Shown here: in pieces, positions 1-32,599 of the stretch | Position numbering within the stretch: position 1 is the first letter of the stretch | Layout: every line of letters begins with the position of its first letter | Assembly: GCF_030463535.1 (NCBI RefSeq) | Contig: NC_132880.1 | Location: forward strand, 34,893,842 to 34,957,841 | From: Salminus brasiliensis | Lineage: Eukaryota; Chordata; Actinopteri; Characiformes; Bryconidae | Length of the DNA: 64,000 nucleotides | Reading direction: 5' to 3' | The notes under the pieces: model-generated | Seen by the model: the letters and a program-made list of their open reading frames with translations, nothing else | Told to the model about the DNA's origin: nothing | Database searches by the model: none | Position numbers and translations under genes: made by a program

Positions 1-245
1 GAAAAATGTTGTTTGGGAGGTGGGGTATTGCACTATAGACCCCTGTGGCGCGGCCTGAGCTTTCTGCATTTGTTTTCCTTCATTACTTTAACTTTTATAC
101 TTTTTGCAGTTTTTAAACCAGTACTTTTACTCTTTTACTGGAGTAAAAAGCTGTTGATAAGTTGATACTTTAACTTCTATAGAAGTCTTTTTAAACCCTA
201 GTATCTCCACTTCTACCGGAGTAGTGAATGTGAATACTTTCGACA
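1..245. repeat. dispersed repeat copy, partner at 13911-14148
   Basis: This block matches 13911-14148 over nearly its whole length, including the shared stretch about cactatagacccctgtgg and the runs rich in acttttac. The second copy sits at the end of a probable non-autonomous DNA transposon (about 13005-14150). This copy is cut by the window edge. The family name is not known to me. Confidence 0.7.
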
Positions 246-1148
246 CCTTTGCAGGCAAATATTTCTGATTACTGTAACCTGTGCAAACATTTGCTCAACC
301 ATTGCATTGCAAAAATCCCATCAGAAACCTTGTATTAACACTCATCAAACATGAGCTCCTCTATGTAAATGTCTATAGAGCTGAAAAATGACAGTAACCG
401 ATGCCCCCAGGGTAGGAGAAGGCTGTAAAGCAGCCCAGTGCTTCCAGCTTGTGGTTTCTACAGGCAGTTAAGACTGTACAAGTCTTAATACACCTCTTTT
501 ATTCACTAAACTAAGGTAGATTATTATTTTTTGCATGATCTGGGCCTGTCGGAGCTGAACCCCGCTTGGAGGAATCAGCCTGTTGGCCGCTCGATGCCGC
601 TGTTGCAGCAGGCCGTGGAGCTCTTCTGCAGGGGGGAGTGGAGCTCTTCTCAACAGCGTGCGGAAGGGATTTAGCGGGACTGAGAGTTAGCTGCAGCCCA
701 GCCAGACCTTACTTTTTCTATTTTCTTTTGCACTCCAGTAATCGATCATCTGCCGCAGCACCTGGGCCAGTGCATGGGCCGCGCTGTATGACCGGTTGCT
801 CACGGCAGTGTCTGCGCGCCCCGAGGTCAGTATTATGGAGCTGGACTGTGTGGCCCGCGTGGTGTTAGAGCAGTGTGCAGACCAGCTAACAGCAGCCTTT
901 AACTACATTTCCAACGGCAATGGCTGACATAACTCCAGCTGCTCACAGCTGCACAGAGAGGCTGTAAACAGTGTGGATTAGTTAGCTAGCTAACGTTATG
1001 TCCGGCTGTCCTGTAAGAATAGCTGCAATATCGCTAGCTTTGCAACTACAGCTGCTCTACCTGAGCGCGTTCACCTAACTGTGCCCAAGTAGCCGAAATA
1101 ACGTAAACTACAGCCTCTCTGTAGAAATGCATCGTTTAAGGTATTCGC

Positions 1149-1223
1149 ATTTCCAGTTCCACCTTAAATAGTAGGAGCCAGAATGTAAATGATCCACGTT
1201 TTTTAAGGTGGGACGGGAAATTG
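1149..1223. repeat. imperfect inverted repeat (small hairpin)
   Basis: The arm around 1149-1170 (catttccagttccacctta) is roughly complementary to the arm around 1203-1222 (ttaaggtgggacgggaaat). A 19-base stretch of the left arm, cagttccaccttaaatagt, recurs in lrrc69 intron 1 near 39799, so this is probably a fragment of a dispersed palindromic repeat. Confidence 0.5.
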
Positions 1224-1587
1224 GAAGAATTGGCCAACTTCAGCTCCGCCCCAGCTGTTTTGCGTACTACGGCTCAGCTAACGTTAACGGTGGTTTCTCT
1301 GTGCAATAGCTCAGCTAGCACTGCCATTAACTCCAGAATAGACGAATAGACAGCTAGCTAATAAAAATGGCAATAACTTCTGCTGCCCTCCCAAAATGGC
1401 TCAGCTAGCTAGCACTCGCTGTTTACCCGCAGATCTCAGCTAGCCAACGTCAAATCTGGCCGCGTAGTACGATGGCTCAGCTAACTCCTAACTTGGCTGC
1501 TCCTCACTCGTGTTTGTGTAGTTTACAGTTGCAGCTCTGGGTTGTTGTGCTCCCTCCTCCAGCATGGAGCAGAGATCTGTGCCTAAG

Positions 1588-1612
1588 CTGCTGCTGCTGC
1601 TGCTGCTGCTGC
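1588..1612 (+). repeat. (CTG)8 trinucleotide run
   Basis: Eight consecutive CTG units lie in the CpG-rich upstream region of zmym4. It could be part of an untranslated exon or plain non-coding DNA. Confidence 0.85.
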
Positions 1613-1812
1613 AGCTCCGCGTTGCTCTGTATGTAAACACTGCTGCTGTCGCGCGTGCTGCGATTTTACGGCGCGTTATTACGCGAGCGCCTCAAAGCGT
1701 AGCTAATGTAAACAGACCTACACTGAATGTCCAGATGTAACGTGTGTGGACACGCCTTTCAATAAATGCATTCAGCTACTTTAAGTTGCACCCATTGCTG
1801 GCACAGATGTGC

Positions 1813-1860
1813 AAATGCATGCATGCATGCATGCATGCACGCGCGCGCGCGCACACACGC
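1813..1860 (+). repeat. (TGCA)n / (CG)n / (CA)n microsatellite
   Basis: Tandem tgca units pass into cgcgcg and then cacaca. The same position in the sister MITE at 38640 also carries a (CA)n run, so the microsatellite is seeded by the element. Confidence 0.85.
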
Positions 1861-2019
1861 ATCTTGTCTAGTCCCTGTAGAGAAGTGTTGCAATAGTTGC
1901 AATAATTTCTGCAGCAGATTAAAATCTGTTGGCACCGTGCCTAATGTCAGGTGTGGGCTAGAGGGGTATGAAGCCCCCAGCATTGAGCCGTGGAGCTGTG
2001 GAACTGTGTTCTCCGGAAT

Positions 2020-2262
2020 GATGATGATGATGATGATGATGATGATGTGGTTGGTGTGGCGCACCATGTGGGAGACTGGGGTTTGATTCCCGAGGTGGGG
2101 ATGCTGGGGGGCTTTATACCCCTCTATAGGTGGCTCTGCTGTACTACACCAATGAGGCCTTTGGCCACTACATTGGTCCACCTCTGTAATATGAGTAACC
2201 TTGTAAGTCGCTCTGGATAAGAGTGTCCGCTAAATGCCGTAAATGTAAATGTAAAATGTAAA
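2020..2262 (+). mobile_element. 5'-truncated tRNA-derived SINE inside MITE copy A
   Basis: It starts with a (GAT)n run, contains a B-box-like stretch (ggtttgattcc), and ends with the tail gtaagtcgctctggataaga followed by aaatgccgtaaatgtaaatg. The same body and tail appear at 17364-17612. The GAT run at the left junction and gatgg at the right junction look like a target-site duplication that has expanded. Confidence 0.75.
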
Positions 2263-2922
2263 TGATGGTGGTGGTGCTCCACTCAGTACTTTTCAGTTGG
2301 TGATCATCCATCTCACTAATGCTCATGTCAATAAATGCAGTCAAATCCTCACAACAATCTCGTAGAAAGCCTTTCCTGAACAGTAGAGACAATTACTCAA
2401 AAGTACTACAAAAGCACGGTAAAACCTTTAGAAGCAACAATGAATGAGCAGGTGTCCCAATACTTTTGTCCATATAATGTATGTAGCCTGTGTTGTGCAC
2501 AAAATGCATTTTAGCACAGATGCCCGTTGTGTTGCAGTCAGCTAATGTTTGAAGCATAGTTAGTACTGTTAAGTTAAGGGCTGTTTAAAGGGACAGGATA
2601 ATGGAAAAACAATGTTCAGTAATTATGAATTATCATTTTTTTGTCAGTATTACTGTCTTTAAAGTGACCTGTATCAACTACAGTAGAACCATCTGGGTTG
2701 TTGGTTCTTTTCTCAGTTCCTTCCGCAACTGCCATGGGCTGCTCTTGCTGACCACCAAGGCCAGGCACGCTAGAAATCTTAACAAGCACAAGGCTTCAGT
2801 CCAGACTGTTATTATAAAGAGGTGCTATCCAAATCAGGCCTGTCTGAATAAGTTGGATGATAAAATGATTGATTGACAGTCCTGCATGATGTGGTATGTG
2901 TTGTCTTGCAGAGTTCTGAGAG

Positions 2923-25961
<23,039 letters not shown>

Positions 25962-26776
25962 AACGCTCATGTACGCACACGCACGCGGACTATTATGGAC
26001 TGAACGTTGAACTATACATTAGTTGAGCAGCTGACTGTGATCTGTCAGCTGGATATACAGTATGTCATCTTGTAATGGTTCTCCCTATATTACAAGGCCT
26101 GGGAAGTCTGAGAAGACCTGTCAACCTTTTGTCTCCAGTTTCCAAAACAGTTCTCCTCACGGTGATAAAAGTGAGAAGGAGTGGAGTGTGCCGGCACTCG
26201 GGAGTTGCTCATAATGAGAATGTAATTAGACTGAAAATACAAAGGCGCACAACTCTTTATAAAAATGCTCCTGTATTTTAAGTCACTCTAAAGTGCTTAT
26301 TCCAGTTTTCCTTTTTTATAGCTTTCTGTTCTGTTGTAGCATTTTATGTTTCAAACGTTTTTATGTTCATGTAAAGAAAAAAAAAGAAATTACTGTAACT
26401 ACAAACTAAACAGCTACGACACGTTTGAAGAGGCCATAAAGTTTCCTGACTGTTTTTCAAAAACATGATGAGCATGATGCAGACTGTTGTACAATGCTTC
26501 TCCATTACACCATTTTTTGTAAGCTCTTTGGTATCCTTGTAACTTGATTCACCCACCATGTTATTCTGCAACACTAATGAAACAACTGTCCAGACTGTCC
26601 GTTTCAAACTTCTGCCCATTTTCAGAAAGTGTGGATTGTACGTTTGGAATGACCATTTCACTCAGTGAAAAATGGACCACTGTTGTGGTTCATGCCTGTA
26701 AACTCTTTCCAACGTTTGTTTCATGGTCTGTTTTTTTTATGGATAAAAAGGATTTGTGATCACCTGGACACTGTGC
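25962..26776 (+). other. zmym4 3' untranslated region, extent unknown
   Basis: This is AT-rich DNA after the stop with no AATAAA or ATTAAA on the + strand that I can see, so cleavage may use a variant signal. The lectin gene's - strand poly(A) signal lies at 26777-26782, so the two transcripts converge and may overlap. Confidence 0.45.
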
Positions 26777-26782
26777 TTTATT
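26777..26782 (-). terminator. AATAAA poly(A) signal of the lectin gene
   Basis: AATAAA on the - strand, 90 bp downstream of the lectin stop codon. Confidence 0.65.
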
Positions 26783-26871
26783 TGAATCAAAATAAGAAAA
26801 TTAGGCCTCATTTACCAACATTCTCCTTTGAATTTTCTTACATTTCTTCTTGGGAAAATTCCAAACAAAGG

Positions 26872-27064
26872 CTACATCAGATTTAGGTTCCTTCTATCAT
26901 CGTCCTTCGGAGATATGGTTTCACATATTCTTTTGTGTAATGTGGCACAGGCTTCTTCATACCAGTTAAGAGAGTCCTCATGACCGCTACTTCCCATGCT
27001 TGCACAGTTCTCACCAGTTGGTGATTCTTTCGTCCAGTTACCTGGTTCCTTTCCCATCCAGTAT
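26872..27064 (-). CDS. lectin exon 8 (end of lectin domain, stop)
   Basis: Acceptor ttcttcttag, TAG at 26874-26872, phase 2 in. YWMGKEPGNWTKESPTGENC, then WYEEACATLHKRICE and a 15-residue polar tail. It contains EPG in place of EPN and WYE in place of WND. Confidence 0.93.
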
Positions 27065-30000
27065 CTAAGAAGAAAGTGCAGTGAGACATTTTAACATTTT
27101 TGTTGAAACCAGAATCCAGACACGGTTCAGAAATGTGAAATTCCTACCGGATCATCTCATCGAGAGGTGTGTTGTCCACCCAAGTCCACTGTGTGTCATT
27201 CTGTTCGTCTCTCAGGCCGATCCAAAATCTGTCTGTGTCGTTCTCCATTTGGAAGTTTAATGATTCTGTCACAAATTTCTTCAAGTAACAGATACGTAAC
27301 ATGTATTGAATGTAGAATTTGTGAACGATGCAGATTTATGAAAAGTAAACAAATAGTAAACCTGCTCTTCTCTGCTGTTAATGATTGCCAAATGTCCTCC
27401 AATGGAAATGCAGCTGTCTCTGCTCAGAGTCCAGTTCAAAAGATCTTCTGAGAAGAAATAGCACTTCCCACCGTAGAACTTCCAGTCCCTGGGGCATGCT
27501 AGAAATAAAGAAGGGTAGAATGACATCGTATTCAATATAGATAAGATGGTATTACAAGATGGGGGCAGTGGTGGCTTAGCAGTTAGAGTTTCAGGCTATC
27601 GATAACAGTGTTGTGGGTTCGATTCCCGGGCTCGGCAAGCTGCCACTGTTGGGCCCTTGAGCAAGACCCTTCACTCTCTCTGCTCCCCGGGCGCTGGAGT
27701 TGGCTGCCCACTGCTCTGGGGGTGTGTGTGTGCTCACTGCCCCTAGTTCACTAGTGTGTGTGTGTTCACTACCACAGACGGGTAAAATGTGGAAGACACA
27801 TTTTGCTGTACAGTACTCACCTTGGAAACAGGTACTCGGAGAAAAGCTGAGGTTTCTTTGTAAATGATGTAGTCGGGGTTCTGTTCAAAACAAGAAACAC
27901 TGTAGGTTGTGTTCTTGGTTCTGTCATGGTTCTACCGGTATGTTTTCAGCAAAAGGTTCTGGTTCAGAACGATCAGTTAGAACTCATGGGATATAATTCA
28001 ATAAAAAGTCAATAAGAAACAAAAAAAACATCCTTGCCTGTTTGGTCCTCACTTGGCAAGTCCTGAGGCTCCAGGCCATGAGTTATATCTAATGAAATGA
28101 CATTTCAGGCATGTTAATTTGATCAAATAAAGTAGATGCAAATGTGGAGAAATTCTGTTCTCTATTAGTTTAGTATTTATTTAATTGGTTTGACAATATC
28201 AGCATATCCCTGCAACCAAAATGGAACCTGTGAGAACATGACTTTGGACATTAAATTGTTGCTGCAAAAAAAAGTTGAGCTGATGTGCTAGGAATCTTCA
28301 TGTAACTTAATAATGAATACAACTGAACAGATTTACGTTGAGGGAATATTCCAGTGCAGCGTTTCCATAACCAATCGTGAGAGCAGCTGAGAAGATCGTC
28401 GGCACCTCTTTCCCCTCCCTCCATGACCTACACAGCACCCGCCTCACTCAGAAAGCTCTCTGCATGACGGGGAACCCTACCCACCTGCTACACAGCTTCT
28501 TCAGTCACTGAGGGACAGCTCGATCCACCAGGCAGTCAGGATGCTCAACTCTCTTGCATTTGCGTTTGTGTGCTGCTATCACCTTCTTCAAATCCCACCA
28601 AAGATTTTCTATAGAGTTCAAGTCAGGCAACTGTCCAGAACTTCTTGGCTTAACTGTACATTTAGAGGGTCTAATGATGCCCAAGCTTCAGTTTTCTTAC
28701 AGAAGACATGAAGATTCCTTATATTTGATTGAATCCATCTTGCCCTCCACACACTGCAGGTTTCCAGTGCCAGAGGAAGCAAAGCAGCCCCAGAGAATCA
28801 CAGAGCCACCACCATACTTCACGGTAAGCAGAGTGTTCTTTTCAGAATATGCTTAATTCTTCCTCCCCCAGCACTGATCCATAGGCCCGCAGAACAGACT
28901 GCTGTGGCTTATTTAGATTTAGTTTTTGAAGCAGACTTCCCTTGTGCTTTGGGGTCAGTAGAGGTATGTACGGGCATGGAGACCTTCAGCGCTTAGTGTG
29001 TGCTTTACTGTGCAAACTGTAACCTCAGTGCCTGCTGCTACCAAATCTGGCTGCAGGTCTTTTGTAGTCACTCGAGGGTTTTTGACCACCTGCCTCCTTA
29101 GGAATCTGGTGGCTGCCGGTGATGGCCTTCTTTTTCTGCCATGTCCAGGTAGTGTTGCCAGTGTTCCTTTGTGAACTTGTGAACTATGCTTCCAGCTGTG
29201 TCTGTAGAGACATTCATTGCCTTTGCTCTCTTTCTGTATCCTTTTCCTTGAACTTATTGGACAACTCTCTTGTCTTAGCCATATTTCTAACACTGAACAA
29301 ACCCCAGTAGTCAGTCCAGGTATTTGATGTGTTTTATCTCAAGCACACTTGATGCATCTAATGAAGCCCTTGATCAAGTGTGCTTGGAACAACACCTGAT
29401 GTGCTAATATATGAGGAATTCTATTCAGCAACTGCAGTAATCAAAGTGTAACATTTGGAGACACTACACTGGAATATTCCCTCAACGTAAGGTTTTGCTA
29501 ATATACCTAATTGCACAGGTGTAGAATAAGACATAAGATTAATCTGAAATCAAAGCTTAGAGAAATGTTTGGGTCATTAAGAAACACAGAATAATGAACA
29601 AAGCCACATTACTAAAAAAACAGATCATGTTGAACAAATCAGGACAGCTACTTACACAGCACACTGAGAGAAATGACTGCACCCAAGAGAAGAACACACA
29701 ATGCCGCGAATGCCAGTAAAGCACAGTATAAACAGGCCTTGGAGTCTGATTTAGCTTGAGAAGATAAATGAACAAAAACAACATGAACATTATATATATA
29801 ATAGCATTACAAATTAAACATGCAAATTCAAATGACATTTATTTTGAATTTAGGGTGATGGTGTATTGTTATCTGCTAATACATGCAAAGTGATAAGTCA
29901 TTGTATGTCCCAACAGCACAACTTCCCCTTCTAGTTGCAAATAGGCAGTGCTGTGCAAAAGTCTACGGCATGAACACAGAGAAACCACACCTGTGTTCTT

Positions 30001-32199
30001 GCAACTGTATTCTAACCAATATATCAGTAACTTCAGGAACCAACAGCATATTCTGACTACAGACTGCAGGGTTTTTATTTATTTTATTTATTCTAATAAG
30101 GTTTTTTTAACAGGCATAGAGACGTTGTCTAAGACCTTCACAGACTACTGAACACATTCATGAACCTGTCTATATCACCTAAATTCTGGAATAAGGACCT
30201 TAAATTAAAGGTTGCTCACCTTTACACACCAGCTGCTCCCATAATGTTGTGGTTGGAGGTTTACATGCACTCATCACTGGAATGAATGTCATGGTAACAC
30301 TTGGCTTTCAGTCATTTTTTAAATCTTCTTTTTATGGGGAAGAATGAGCTACAATGTATGCCTTTAATAGAGCAAGAATTCTACATGTCCCTTAGCTAAT
30401 TCCACCTTATTTCCACCTATAGCTTCTGGTCGAATTCTGACTGGATATGTGATCACTCTTCTTGGTAGATTTGGTTCAGTTAAATGTCAGTTAAAGCACA
30501 GTCCACATTCAGATGAAGTCAGGACTTAACGCCATTTCAAAAGCTTAGAGTTAGCCCGCTTGATCTACTCCACAACCACCATTATTATGTGTTTGGGGTC
30601 ACTGTCCTGTTGGAACACCCAGTTGTCTAGCTGTTGTTTTCAGGCTATGCTAAAGAATTCTGAGATTATGGATTATGATCTGTGGTCATCCTTGTCCAAT
30701 CTGCACTGCACTCAGTTTTATTTGGACACTGCTGCTGGCTGTAGTCAATCATGATCACTGGCAGGAAGTTAAGAAGCCGTGGCAAGACATTTGACATTTT
30801 GGAACTTTCATCACCACTCGATCAATAATCTAAGTGAACGTATGTATATTTTGACCTTGTATGTATACATTTGTTGTGTGATGATTCCAGAAACTCTCAA
30901 AAAATGTGTTTGCTTATTCAATGTCTTGTTTTTGAAAAACAACTTGTGCCCTGATTTTCTCTATTAAAGATGTATGTTTTAATGAATTCTGCCCAATATT
31001 GCCATGTCCATGATGTGTGTATGTAAACGTCCAGAACTGTATACACACACAGCAATTTTACAAAGCACATCCTTAAAAAGAAGTTCATTTCAAAAGGTTG
31101 TTTTCCTATGCAGAACCATGAAAACTAAAAGAACCATCAGAATGTTTAAAAGGCTCTTTGCGTCACCCGGTTGTCCTCAATGATAAATAAACCTCTTGTA
31201 TGTGGTTCATTTAGAACTCTTAAACACCTTTTCATGACTGTATAGAGATGGCACAATATCATTTTAGTTTACTTTTCTGAAACTGATGCTGATACTGAAA
31301 TGAAAGGTATCGGCTAGTAATGCTCATTTTCTTTGAAGCGCTTTACTTGATTTCTTACAGGATGTCAACCTAATACCCCAACTCATGGGGCAGTGGTGGC
31401 TTAGCAGTTAGAGCGCCAGGCTATCAATAAAAGGGTTGCGGGTTTGATTCCCGGGCTCGGCAAGCTGCCACTGTTGGGCCCTTGAGCAAGGCCCTTTACC
31501 CTCTCTTCTCCCCGGGTGCTGGAGTTGGCTGCCCACCACTGTGTGTGTGTGTGTTCACTACCACAGATGGGTTAAATGCAGAGGACACATTTCGCTGTAC
31601 AGTGACAAATACATGCACCTTTACCCTCAGTACCAATGTGCCATCTCTATATTTTATTCTAAGCCTATTCTCCTTAGATAATATCAAGGAAAAGCAAACA
31701 TAAACGGCTGTTCTCTGCTCTTACCCTCACTGGGCTTGTTCTGTGGCTGCCTGTCGTCGATTTTAGGGATGTTCACCTCAGAGAAAATGACACTATCAGC
31801 TGCTGGGACTTCATCAACTTCAGTGTCTTAAAATTTACATAAAAGCACAATGGACAGTCCTGGTTTTAATGTCAGAATGAACTAATATAATGCAGTATGT
31901 GGGTTAACATTTGATACATGAACAATGACTAGGTCTAAAACCTTTACATGGGAATTACCCAACAACTGTAAGCTGTACACTATAAGTTGTGTTTTCCCCC
32001 AATTATTAATCAAACTATTAAACAATTTCTGCCTTTTCTCAATAACATACAGTCCCTGCACCTAGACAAGAAATATTTCCTCAAGCAAAAAGAAAGCGTA
32101 ATAAATCCAATAAAAGGTGGAATACTGACTTGATTTTTTTCTTTGGAGCTCTTCTCTCCTTATGAACATCACCTCGGAGTATATGACATCGTCCTGCAT
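26872..32199 (-). CDS. type II C-type lectin-like receptor with ITIM (8 exons)
   Basis: The eight exons sum to 819 nt (272 aa plus stop) with consistent phase (1,1,1,1,1,0,2). Cytoplasmic tail, residues 1-60: the ITIM V5-I-Y-S-E-V10 and a near-copy VIFSEV about 35 residues on. Transmembrane segment at about 61-87, without charged residues. Short stalk 88-119. C-type lectin domain 120-257 with CPRDW, GKCYFF, RDSC, WIGL (184-187), ENC, EAC and RICE, the cysteines of a long-form domain. The usual EPN and WND sugar and calcium motifs read EPG (215-217) and WYE. Five N-glycosylation sequons lie outside the membrane. By architecture it is a plasma-membrane immune receptor of inhibitory type, comparable to NK-type or CD209/CLEC-like receptors of fish; the ligand is unknown. 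It is divergent from otud6b and convergent with zmym4. I give no symbol because fish lectin receptors are lineage-expanded. Confidence 0.9.
27148..27278 (-). CDS. lectin exon 7 (WIGL core)
   Basis: Acceptor ttacttgaag (weak pyrimidine tract), donor ATCCG|gtagga, phase 0 to 2. It encodes residues 166-208 with DRFWIGLRDEQNDTQWTWVD, the conserved middle strand of C-type lectin domains, and two NDT sequons. Confidence 0.92.
27362..27498 (-). CDS. lectin exon 6 (start of lectin domain)
   Basis: Acceptor ttatttctag, donor GAGCAG|gtttac, phase 1 to 0. CPRDWKFYGGKCYFFSEDLL then SRDSCISIGGHLAIINSREE is a textbook lectin-domain opening (residues 120-165). The frame runs upstream past the acceptor, but only the part from 27498 is exon. 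Confidence 0.95.
27563..27815 (+). mobile_element. tRNA-derived SINE in lectin intron
   Basis: Head ggtggcttagcagttagag with a B box (gggttcgattccc) and the body aagctgccactgttgggccc. A close relative is at 31386-31605, and reverse copies are at 56220 and 17622. The right end stops only a few bases before the donor of lectin exon 5 (27820). Confidence 0.8.
27821..27880 (-). CDS. lectin exon 5 (stalk)
   Basis: Acceptor gttttgaacag, donor TTCCAAG|gtgagt, 60 nt, phase 1 to 1. It encodes residues 100-119 (PRLHHLQRNLSFSPSTCFQ), with an NLS sequon and a Cys of the long-form lectin domain. Phase joins it cleanly to exon 6 (Q-A-C-P). Confidence 0.85.
28053..28088 (-). CDS. lectin exon 4 (36-nt stalk micro-exon)
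   Basis: Acceptor atttcattag, donor TTGCCAA|gtgagg, phase 1 to 1, residues 88-99 (YITHGLEPQDLP). It is required: joining exon 3 straight to exon 5 would make a stop codon at the junction, while this exon removes it. Confidence 0.8.
28333..29490 (-). mobile_element. Tc1-like transposon with nested LINE piece
   Basis: Perfect-looking inverted ends: ttacgttgagggaatattcc at 28333 and its inverse ending at 29490. The transposase relic is on the - strand and includes GRKRRPSPAATRFLRRQVVK then NPRVTTKDLQ (29130-28960), the N-terminal helix-turn-helix part of Tc1 proteins. A non-LTR fragment (28380-28558) interrupts the left part. It lies in lectin intron 3. Confidence 0.85.
28380..28558 (+). mobile_element. 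LINE fragment nested in the Tc1-like element
   Basis: Read on the + strand it gives EKIVGTSFPSLHDLHSTRL then NPTHLLHSFF, which resembles the conserved C-terminal end of fish non-LTR retrotransposon ORF2 proteins. It sits just inside the Tc1 left end, so it inserted later or was carried along. Confidence 0.6.
29656..29745 (-). CDS. lectin exon 3 (transmembrane segment)
   Basis: Acceptor agctaaatcag, donor CTGT|gtaagt, 90 nt, phase 1 to 1. It encodes residues 58-87 (ACLYCALLAFAALCVLLLGA and VISLSVL): about 25 hydrophobic residues with no charge. A longer frame over the same DNA in another phase is a shadow. Confidence 0.9.
30236..31045 (-). mobile_element. Tc1-like relic, inverted partner of 36640-37830
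   Basis: Ends ggaggtttacatgcactcat and the inverse stretch tgtgtgtatgtaaacgtcca. Inside, the - strand carries acaactgggtgttccaacag followed by the Tc1 signature for QDSDPKH. Its - strand matches the element at 36640-37830, including the stretch cttaacttcctgccagtgat. It lies in lectin intron 2. Confidence 0.75.
31386..31605 (+). mobile_element. tRNA-derived SINE, same family as 27563
   Basis: It shares ggggcagtggtggcttagca, gggctcggcaagctgccact and the end stretch acatttcgctgtacagt with the copy at 27563. Confidence 0.8.
31725..31826 (-). CDS. lectin exon 2 (second, degenerate ITIM)
   Basis: Acceptor aaattttaag, donor GAGG|gtaaga, 102 nt, phase 1 to 1. It encodes residues 24-57 with DSVIFSEVNIPKIDDRQP; VIFSEV repeats the exon 1 motif VIYSEV with Phe for Tyr. 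Confidence 0.88.
32130..32199 (-). CDS. lectin exon 1 (start codon, ITIM)
   Basis: The ATG at 32199 is preceded by 12 bases and a good acceptor (ttagttcaacag), so a 5' untranslated exon lies further upstream. Donor TCAA|gtcagt, phase 1. It encodes MQDDVIYSEVMFIRREELQ and a Lys-rich end. V5-I-Y-S-E-V10 fits the ITIM consensus. Confidence 0.88.
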
Positions 32200-32537
32200 T
32201 TCTGTGGGTCTCTGTTGAACTAAGATTAAGGAGATGAAGTCTGACTCTGACTGTCCCTTTAGATGTGAACAGAACTTCTGCCTTTATGGCTGGAAAGGAG
32301 AAGTTCCAGTCGCTTATCTTACAGAGGAGGACAGCCTCATTCTTTCAACCCTCAGAGTAAGGGCAGGTAACGCTGACTACTATTCCTACATACATAATAG
32401 ATAATGTTTGTAATGTAATCTTTGTTGACCACAAAGCTTTTAGCAAGTCTACTTATTTTGCAATAAGATCAATATTTTACTTTTTTTTTTTTACATTTGC
32501 AGAAAAGTGAAGATTATTAAGCAAACTAAATGTTTGC

Positions 32538-32539
<2 letters not shown>

Positions 32540-32578
<39 letters not shown>

Positions 32579-32592
32579 TAATAATAATAATT
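32540..32592 (+). repeat. (AAT)n microsatellite
   Basis: About 17 aat units with one aac, between the lectin and otud6b genes. Confidence 0.95.
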
Positions 32593-32599
32593 TCTTCTC

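Larger units (their letters stand above)
560..1760 (+). promoter_or_regulatory. probable zmym4 promoter and 5' non-coding region
   Basis: This is the only CpG-rich stretch upstream of the zmym4 start codon, with dense CpG near 770-830 and 1640-1705 and a GC box (ctccgcccc) near 1245. The first coding exon opens with a splice acceptor, so at least one 5' untranslated exon must lie upstream, probably here. A plausible donor is ccgag|gtcagt at 825/826, and another is near 1012. A (CTG)8 run lies at about 1588-1612. No first exon can be fixed from sequence alone. Confidence 0.4.
1741..2490 (+). mobile_element. MITE copy A (ends like tattgggacac), with nested SINE
   Basis: The ends resemble the family seen at 38640-39115: an outer end near gtgtggacac and a right end ggtgtcccaatacttttgtc. 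The interior matches that copy, including the stretch about aactgtgttctc and ggaatgatg. The copy is split at about 2020 by a 5'-truncated tRNA-derived SINE that runs to about 2262, after which the MITE sequence resumes. Length before insertion would be about 500 bp. The family is probably Tc1/mariner-related, which is inference. Confidence 0.7.

Noticed and set aside
1564-1740. ATG followed by a Leu run from (CTG)8, resembling a signal peptide
   Set aside because: It ends at a stop after about 58 codons with no homology, and the zmym4 coding exon has its own in-frame upstream stop.
1759-2181. 140-codon - strand open frame with an Ile run
   Set aside because: It spans a MITE, a microsatellite and a SINE; the Ile run is the (ATC)n repeat.
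29557-29838. 93-codon - strand frame over the lectin transmembrane exon
   Set aside because: It uses a different phase from the spliced product; the correct phase gives the transmembrane helix and joins both neighbours.
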